In this document: piece by piece, positions 57,241-64,000 of the stretch
Position numbering within the stretch: position 1 is the first letter of the stretch
Layout: every line of letters starts with the position of its first letter
From: Asterias amurensis
Lineage: Eukaryota > Echinodermata > Asteroidea > Forcipulatida > Asteriidae
NCBI RefSeq assembly: GCF_032118995.1
Contig: NC_092648.1
Location: forward strand, 20,860,450 to 20,924,449
Direction of reading: 5' to 3'
DNA length: 64,000 bases
Notes under the pieces: generated by a model
The model's database searches: none
Told to the model about the DNA's origin: nothing
The model's input: the letters and a program-made list of their open reading frames with translations, nothing else
Made by a program: the position numbers and the translations under genes

Positions 57241-58317
57241 CCTAAAAAAAAAAAACTAGAAATTTAGAGTTTGTTTTTAAAAAAACTCTAGGTGTTCGGT
57301 TTCCGGGAGTAAAAACCTGGTGTAAAAAAATATTCCACCTTGCTTTGTTCTCAAGATTTGTACTCAAGTTTCACCTCAGTCGAACATTGGTTTGGCATAC
57401 ACACAGCTTTGAAAAGCACACCTTTAAAGCAATACCACCTGACACATGATGACCTCATCAAGCTAAGACTGCACGGATACGTTGCTATTATGAAGGAGAT
57501 TATGTATACCAATATTGAAACAATTGTCATAAACTGAGACACAAACATCTAGTAAAAGTGTATTTTTAGATGTTTATGATCTGCCGCTAGAGGGCGCACT
57601 TATTTTTGGTAACGTCATCAGTAGTGTTTTTTTAAACCAGACCTTTGCCAGACTTGTATGCTGTGATGGTAAAGCATCAAAGGATGTATATTTCAACCTA
57701 AAAGGCCTTTAATAACGCCCCTTCAAATCATGTTTACAGTCATTTCCGGTTTGAAAAGGTCAAAAGGTCAAGAAAAATTCACCAACATGTCCATTTTTGT
57801 TAAGTACGTAAATCCCTTTCATTTGATGTATAGATTGTCAAAATGGTTAATGTGATTGAGGAAACATGAAGTAACGAGAAACTGACGACTGCAGAATAGA
57901 CTAACTAACCGAAAGGCAAATGTACCTGACATGTTGAAAACGCCTCGAACACGGACTAAAACGATTAACACGTGGCGCAGAGCGTGACTATGCTCCGCAA
58001 TGCACCGCAGACTTAAACAAGTACACGCCGAGTACAAGCCAAATTCAGATCTATGGCACTCCTGGAGCTCCGTATAAACGTAATACTGTAATGCCCCTTT
58101 AAATGATGTTTGACCAGGCAAAGATATAAAGTAGGTTCCAACGGTTACAAAATATTACTATGATTAGCCCGTGCTTAGCCCGCTCATGGGGGTTCCATTG
58201 TTTGTGATTAAATTTACTTCATTATCAATATGTTTGACAACTTGGACCGAGCATCTCTGGGTCAAAAGAATTACGGATTTATTTGAAACACATGTCATGA
58301 CACGGCGAAACGCGCGG

Positions 58318-59404
58318 TCACGAGGGTGGGTTTTTCCGTTATTTTCTCCCGACTCCGATGACCGATTGAGCCTAAATTTTCACATGTTTGTTATAGAAGT
58401 TGTGATACACGAAGTGTGGGCCTTGGGCAATACTGTTAACCGAAAGGGTCAAATGGCTTTAAGTCATGTTTGACGCCTTGGATCGGGCACCACTAGGGCA
58501 GGAGATATTAAGGTTCCAAACGATACATAATTAGTATGCTTAGCCCGGTTTTGGGTTCCAGTATTTTCTTATTTTATGTAAATAACATTATATGCATTAA
58601 AGGAACACGTTGCCTTGGATTGGACGAGTTGGTCTATAAAAAGCGTTTGTAACCGTTCGTTATAAAATACATAATGGTTGGAAAGATGTTGTAAAAGTAG
58701 AATAAAATGATCCACACAAATTTGCCTCGAAATTGCGTGGTTTTCCTTTTACTTTGCGAACTAACACGGTCGGCCGTTTTTTGGGAGTCATAAAAACAGG
58801 ATCTATGGAAAAGCTGAAAATAAAAACCATGTCGAAGTATACCATTGTTATTCAATAGAGACTAATATTATAGTCACTTTGGTTGGGGAGTGAGGAAACT
58901 AGTAAAACACACACATAAATCACATTGCTGGCTGAGACATAATTGTATGCACCTGACAAATCTATGCATGGATATTCTTTAGAAGGTTTTGTTTGTTTGA
59001 ATAGATTCACATGGTTCGTTGATTATAAGGGGGTTGGTTGTGGCGACAACAACCTTGTTATCCTTTTGACAACCATCAATTATAATGTAATTTCACGGCT
59101 GATGGTTGCACTTTGGTATTGTCACTTTTCAAGTGTGTAAAGGCTTATAGTTTGATGAATATGACGAAAACAAACTTTTATCCTTTTGAACTGAATTTAT
59201 GATTTATTGTCTCATTCTTCTCACGTAGCTGTTTAGTAGGGTCAAAACGTGAGGCCAGTGACACTATTTTGCAAGTACAAGTACACCATGTAATGTTAGT
59301 TGGACGCAGTTTGCTAACAGCCATTAACCTTTTTTTAAATAAAATCAGAACATTAATAATTTTGCTTGTTACATAAAATAAAATTGAAGAGGATGCCTGA
59401 ATTG
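58318..59404. repeat. Right arm of the 5.5 kb inverted repeat
   Basis: Inverse of 53880-55019. Contains a half copy of the aacacgttgccttgga element. On its inner side the TAAAGCCATTGG-type element continues past the point where the left arm stops. Confidence 0.88.
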
Positions 59405-59430
59405 ACTAATACAATCGGAGTTGGACGAGG

Positions 59431-59522
59431 TGTAGACTTGATTCAAGTCTTAGATTGTGGTTATTCTTCTGCATCCCAGGCACGAAAAACGCCCCCACAT
59501 TATTAGCGATCACGCGGGCCCT
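59431..59522. repeat. Inverse copy of 51612-51702
   Basis: ctaataatgtgggg, gcgtttttcgtg, atgc.gaagaataacc and atctaagacttga are shared in inverse order. It lies only 27 bp outside the right arm, while its partner lies 2.2 kb outside the left arm. Confidence 0.75.
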
Positions 59523-60816
59523 AACTCGCAATCTCAATATACACACGTTGCAACGTGTGCAGGCTGTGTATAAGTAAACTTCTTAATTAGTTACTGATTG
59601 TTTTGAATAAGTCGACTTAGCAAAATAATACGTCGGTAAGTAACTGATTCCACGAAATAAGTCGTCTTGATGAGATAACGTATGTCGGTAACTCGATATG
59701 TCGGATGGCACTCCTGGAGCTCTGTAGGTGACTTTTTGCCAGTCAAAACTTATAAATGGAAAATCACGCCATGTGCACGCACATGGCACTGGCGTATAAT
59801 GTGTAAACAAGTCTGAACAAGCTATAGTCGCGAGGTGTATGCTGCGTTAGGCATAAACACTTAGGCCAAGAAAATATACAAATGCTTACTTTTGAACCGT
59901 AAGACAAGGTCAAAATGGGATTATGTCTGCGAGGCGTTTACGGAGTTTTGAATGATGATTCCGATGATGTATTGATTGTAAGAATCCCCTGTGTAGATCA
60001 GAAGTTTTGATTTTATATTAATACAAAATTTAAATGACCATCATTCAAGAACGGTTGACGTCATCATGACGTAACTTAAACGGTTTTCTCTCCTAATGAA
60101 TATCTAACTATGTGTGAAGTTTCAAGTTCATACGAGTTTGGGAAAGGTGCTTTTGTGAGCGGACAAGGTATTTTTGAGTTGGCCGAACAAACTTAAAAAA
60201 ACACTAGATATAGTGTTTGTAGAAACAAACACTAGGTGTTCGGCTATTGTTGGGTCAGTGTTTGAATCAATGAAAAAAGTGTTGTTATAGCTCGTCAAAT
60301 TGCAAAGAAATCAAAACCAGTTTTCTCGATGTGCAATAATTTTATGGTAAAGCATCAAAAAGTGTACATTTCAACCTAAAAGCCTTTTCAAAGCATTTTA
60401 CAGGCACTTCCGGTTTCAAAAGGTCAAAAGGTCAAGAGAAGGTCACCAACATACCCATTTTTGTGAAGTACGTGAGGCATTTTCATATGATGTATAGATT
60501 GTCAAAATAGCTTTTGTGGTCGAGGAAATGTGAACTGATGAATAGTGACGACTGGAGAAGAGACTAACTAACCGGAAGGGAAATGTTTGTTGAAAATGCC
60601 TTGAAAACAGACTACGTACTTAATGCCATTTCATATGATGTATAGATTGTCAAAATAGCTTTTGTGGTCGGAGCCTTATGCATAATGACAACTGAAGAAG
60701 AGACTAACTAACCGGAAAAGAAATGTTGGTTGAAAACGCCTTGAAAATAGACTAAAAACGAAGCTATTTAAAGGAGAAGAAAAAATTAAATAAAAAAATA
60801 AATAATACAAAATTTG

Positions 60817-60918
60817 GTCGCTAATTGGTCTCCCATCCAAGTACTGACCAAGCCCGATTTTGCTTAACTTCAGTGATGGGACGGGAACCGGTGTTATCAA
60901 CGCAGTACGGTCGTAGAT
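60817..60918 (-). pseudogene. 5S rRNA-like sequence, second copy
   Basis: Minus strand: tctacgaccgtactgcgttg ... actgaagttaagcaaaatcg ... cttggatgggagacc. Closer to genuine 5S than copy 1 in the box C region (gtacttggatgggagacc). The 3' end is again missing. Confidence 0.87.
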
Positions 60919-61474
60919 AATCTACAATAAATTCGATTTGAACCAGAAGACAAGGTCAAAAGGTTAAACGCCTTGAACGAAGACTATACTACATGAAGCT
61001 TTTTTGCACTCTATGGATGATCACTGGAGCGTGACTCTCCCGCACAGCTAATACACTACACGTTGTGTGTATGCCTACGTGTAATGTTTATGCACATACC
61101 AACGGGGGATTTACGTTGTTTTTAGGACGTGAATTTTGAAATTTTCAACCTCTCTTTTGAGCCGGAAGACAAAATCAAAATGGGGTCATGTCTGTGAGGT
61201 GTTTACGGAGTTTTTAATGCCCCTTCCGATGATGTATTGATTGTAAAAATCCCTCATGTAGATCAAGGGTTATGATTTTTTGAAATAATAAACTTTGAAT
61301 TAGTGTATCTCGTCAACTGATGACGTCATCGTGACGTAACAACTTTTGTATCATCTACTGGTTATTGTCTACTTGTGTGCAAAGTTTCAACTTAATGCAA
61401 GCTTCGCATCTATGCTTTTTCTTGCGGACAATCGACAGCGAGAGGAAGAAGAAAAAGAAAAAAAAAGAAAAAAA

Positions 61475-61672
61475 CGAACAATAACAAAGAGTTGTTCGGG
61501 CTGTTACCCGAACACCTAAAATACCGAACAAAATCAAAGAGTTGTTCGGGCTGTTGCCCGAACACCTAAAAAAGAAAAAAACGAACAATAACAAAGAGTT
61601 GTTCGGGCTGTTACCCGAACACCTAAAAAAACGATCAAAAATAAGAGGTGTTCCGAGTTGGCCCGAACACCT
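61475..61672. repeat. Tandem array of four gttcgggc hairpins
   Basis: Unit of about 50-56 bp: cgaacaa(t/a)a(a)caaagagtt, then gttcgggctgttacccgaac, then acctaaaaa. Hairpin stems at 61494-61513, 61544-61563, about 61600-61620 and, diverged, 61648-61670. Confidence 0.85.
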
Positions 61673-61689
61673 AAAAATCACACAAATTA

Positions 61690-61960
61690 CTGGTTCGGAA
61701 CCAATTCATATAGCGCCGCGTAGCGGCAACAATGCACAAATTAATAGCAATCGGATCGCTACCTTTTGCACAGGTGCTCCTTTGTTTTAGCAAGGATGAT
61801 CCTAACTGTTGAATGGGAAATGCTATTCCTCATGGGCGAATAGGTCTTTTTGATCGCCGGTGCGGATGGGAGTAATAGTGAATGTCACGTGAAGTAAGTT
61901 CCACCAATCAAGTGACAAGGATCTGTATGTCAGTTATATAACATGAAATATGCATGAAAT
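61690..61960. repeat. Inverse copy of the insertion found at 43657-44085
   Basis: gcgccgcgtagcggcaacaa, gcacaggtgctcctttgttt, gaatgggaaatgctattcct and aatgtcacgtgaagtaa are inverse matches to 43657-43880. Confidence 0.8.
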
Positions 61961-61974
61961 TCCAACATCTGAGA

Positions 61975-63287
61975 TGGGGGGGGGGGGTCACATTACCCTC
62001 AGACTCCCTAGATTGCACCAGAGAGCATCTACGGCCTAAAATTGTCCCGCGGCCCTGAAGCCGGCCCCGGACCCCACGCAGTAAATGTTATGACTAACGA
62101 TACCCCCCCCCCATCTTTCACGACAGATTGACGCCCATGAAACAAAGGAACCCCAAATGTGCACTTTAATATCAGAACATGCCAATGATTGTGTGCCCGC
62201 TGTAAGATGTGCGGTGTCCCTTCAGGGCCACCGTGTAAAAAAACGGCTACGATGTGCGTACATAAAATGGGTTGCCTGGCAGTTCGCAACACCATTACCA
62301 ACCATGGCTGATCGGGAACAACTTGTACAATTACAAGCAGACAAGAAGTTGGAAGTGCCACTGACGGTTTGTATCCTCATGACTATGTTTGTGACCAGAT
62401 AGAGGTAGTGGGGTGTTAAGTGACTAGTCACACGTTTGTGTAATAATGTTGACTTTAAACTCTAAGCTACAATTCTGGGAAAAAATGTTTAGAAAAATAT
62501 ATTTACTTATACAAATTAATTTTATCAAATTGCAAACTATTATATTCTCGCACATGGCAGCGATATAGGTGAAAATGATAATTTTCAGAAAGTTGTATTA
62601 TTATTATTATTATTTGTATTTTCTATTTATTTATTTTATTTAATCGTTCACTTACACTGGCCACTTTTTGTCATTGAGCATTTTAGGACTAGCCAAAGTC
62701 ATATTTCTGAAAAAATGTGGTCCAAATGTAGCCCGGTTTAACATTGCTAAACCCGAATAAATGTAATATGTACATTTTCATAAAGGGACGGGACACGTTT
62801 GGTAATATTTTATAGATCCCAGTATTCTCTCTTGTGTATCCCATGAACAACATACAAAACATTAAATCAATGAAAATTTGGGTTTAATATTGGTCATTGA
62901 ACTTGCAAGTAAATAATGGGGGAAAAACACCTTTGTTGCACAAATTTGGTGTGCTCTCAGATGCCCGAGAAAGGCTTCAGGCATGCAGTGTTTCTCATAT
63001 TCGAATGTTTCGGTGAGAAATTACAACTTTCTCAAAAACTACGTTAATTTCGATGGAGTCGTTTCTCACAATGTTTTATGAACAGCTCTCCATTGCCTGT
63101 CGTTTACCAAATAACATTTGTATACCGTATTTGTAATTTATAGTCCAACCTTTACAAATGTACGTTGCCTTACAACTTGTATTGTGGACATAGAGCTATA
63201 GTGTAATTAGCTCTTTGGTTGGGGATCATAATGTAACCCTTTTGCCAAATGTTCACGCAATTACATAATGCTGAGTACCAAACATGT
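61975..63287. repeat. Duplicated upstream segment of the GRAM-like gene, with a family-T remnant
   Basis: 62190-62790 matches 42625-43200. 62800-63110 is a degraded family-T copy at the place where copy 1 also carries family-T sequence (43230-44153). G and C runs at 61979 and 62105 flank a ggcccc block. Confidence 0.7.
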
Positions 63288-63546
63288 CGAGCCGTCGACT
63301 TCACCAAACTCTTCCTAACTTAGGATTAATCTTATGACTTATAGGACGCATCCGAGTAACTCGTCCTAACTTGGGATTAATCTTAAGGTCTGCATGCTAC
63401 ATGCAGGGTTTGAACTCGTCCTGAAGTCCTAAGATTAATCTTAAGTTAGGAAGAGTTTTGTGAAATCGGGCCCTGGGCTGGGACCCGTCATTAGTCTTAA
63501 GATTAATCCTAAGTTTAGGAAGAGTTTGGTGAAATCGACGGCAGTG
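63288..63546. mobile_element. MITE with 'ttcaccaaactcttcctaac' ends
   Basis: Left end gccgtcgacttcaccaaact, right end agtttggtgaaatcgacggc. Internal ggattaatcttaag repeats appear in both orientations; the middle gtgaaatcgggccc marks a second terminus, so two copies may be merged. Confidence 0.78.
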
Positions 63547-63659
63547 CCTTTTAATACAACTTGAATGGATGGGGATCATAAAGAAGCACGTAAGCCTGTA
63601 ATATTTCTCGCAATTATTAATACACAATGAGATCTAATATTATAATTCACTGTTTTCAG

Positions 63660-63773
63660 AGTTTAAAGAACTTTGGAGAGTCATCAAGAGCGGGACTGTG
63701 TGGTGTCGGCCCAACAGGCCCAAGGCAACCAACCATGCCGGTGGTTAATACCCAACCACATCCCCTTCAGCAG
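63660..63773 (+). CDS. Exon of a second, tandem GRAM-like gene copy, cut by the right edge
   Basis: Acceptor ttttcag and donor gtaaat are identical to those of the 44247-44363 exon. It encodes SLKNFGESSRAGLCGVGPTG then PRQPTMPVVNTQPHPLQQ, 38 codons against 39 in copy 1, so the length difference keeps the frame. The flanking intron sequence (tacacaatgagatctaat) is also shared. Downstream exons, if present, lie beyond 64000. Confidence 0.78.
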
Positions 63774-64000
63774 GTAAATACAAAAGAAATAATGTTTCTT
63801 GCAATATAATTCCGTGCCGCTGTGGCAGTAGATTCTCCCCCTGGAGATTCTGATGTGTCCCCCCCCCCCCATATGGCGAACTGTATACCAACTACTTCTG
63901 ATAGTGCCCTGTTATAAATCCTCATCCTCACGCCCACATTAATTTCCCATGAGGGGGGACCGAATCTCCGGTGGAGAGAATTCCCTGGGACACAGCCAGA

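Larger units (their letters stand above)
55020..58317. repeat. Spacer of the inverted repeat, filled by 5S-headed composite repeats
   Basis: Contains a truncated 147 bp tandem pair (55160-55420) and a full composite unit (about 55655-57240) with hairpins at both ends. A diverged remnant follows (57600-57960). No coding sequence. Confidence 0.75.
60190..61672 (-). mobile_element. Composite 5S-headed repeat, copy 2
   Basis: Same order as copy 1: actagatatagtgtttgt hairpin, cagttttctcgatgtgc, tandem units with starts 60479 and 60626 (147 bp apart), 5S-like head, ttttgagccggaagacaa block, gacgtcatcgtgacgtaac and terminal gttcgggc hairpins. It lies outside the inverted repeat, in the same orientation as copy 1. 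Confidence 0.75.

Noticed and set aside
61475..61672. CRISPR-like array (regular repeats with short spacers)
   Set aside because: The 'spacers' are themselves repeated, units are hairpins with A-rich links, the context is animal, and no cas-like genes are near.

Overview
This window is metazoan genomic DNA. Its genes are split by GT-AG introns, its intergenic space is AT-rich, and it is crowded with short inverted-repeat elements. The gene products are animal-type (EXOSC5, PRDX5, FANCM). The repeats, such as an element with termini TTAAAGGCAGTGGACACTAT and one ending in GGGCCCAATTTCATA, look like those I associate with echinoderm and especially sea star genomes. The echinoderm assignment is inference from memory and was not searched.

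Layout. (1) 300-3374 minus: the first four coding exons of EXOSC5 (RNA exosome core subunit RRP46); the 3' end lies off the left edge. (2) 3375-3813: a 439 bp interval, probably a shared promoter. (3) 3814-6516 plus: complete six-exon PRDX5 (peroxiredoxin-5). (4) 11145-36512 minus: a complete 25-exon FANCM gene. I joined it exon by exon; the reading frame holds across all 24 introns and gives 2549 residues, with DEAH helicase, FANCF/RMI-binding motifs, ERCC4-like nuclease and HhH tail. (5) 36513-44246: no recognised gene, several palindromic elements. (6) 44247-47976 plus: an unnamed gene whose C-terminal half resembles a GRAM/WBP2-like PH fold. (7) 47977-63659: repeat-rich. It holds a 5.5 kb inverted repeat (53880-59404) and two copies of a 5S-rRNA-headed composite element whose body is a 147 bp tandem unit. 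(8) 63660-63773 plus: an exon of a second, tandem copy of the GRAM-like gene, running off the right edge.

EXOSC5 (RNA decay), PRDX5 (peroxide removal) and FANCM (fork remodelling and interstrand crosslink repair) are housekeeping genes with no shared pathway. EXOSC5/PRDX5 are head to head and PRDX5/FANCM are tail to tail. The most unusual material is the 5S-headed composite repeat, the large interrupted palindrome, the tandemly duplicated GRAM-like gene, and the unusually well preserved nuclease residues in FANCM. I found no prokaryotic-type system, no CRISPR array and no functional tRNA or rRNA gene.
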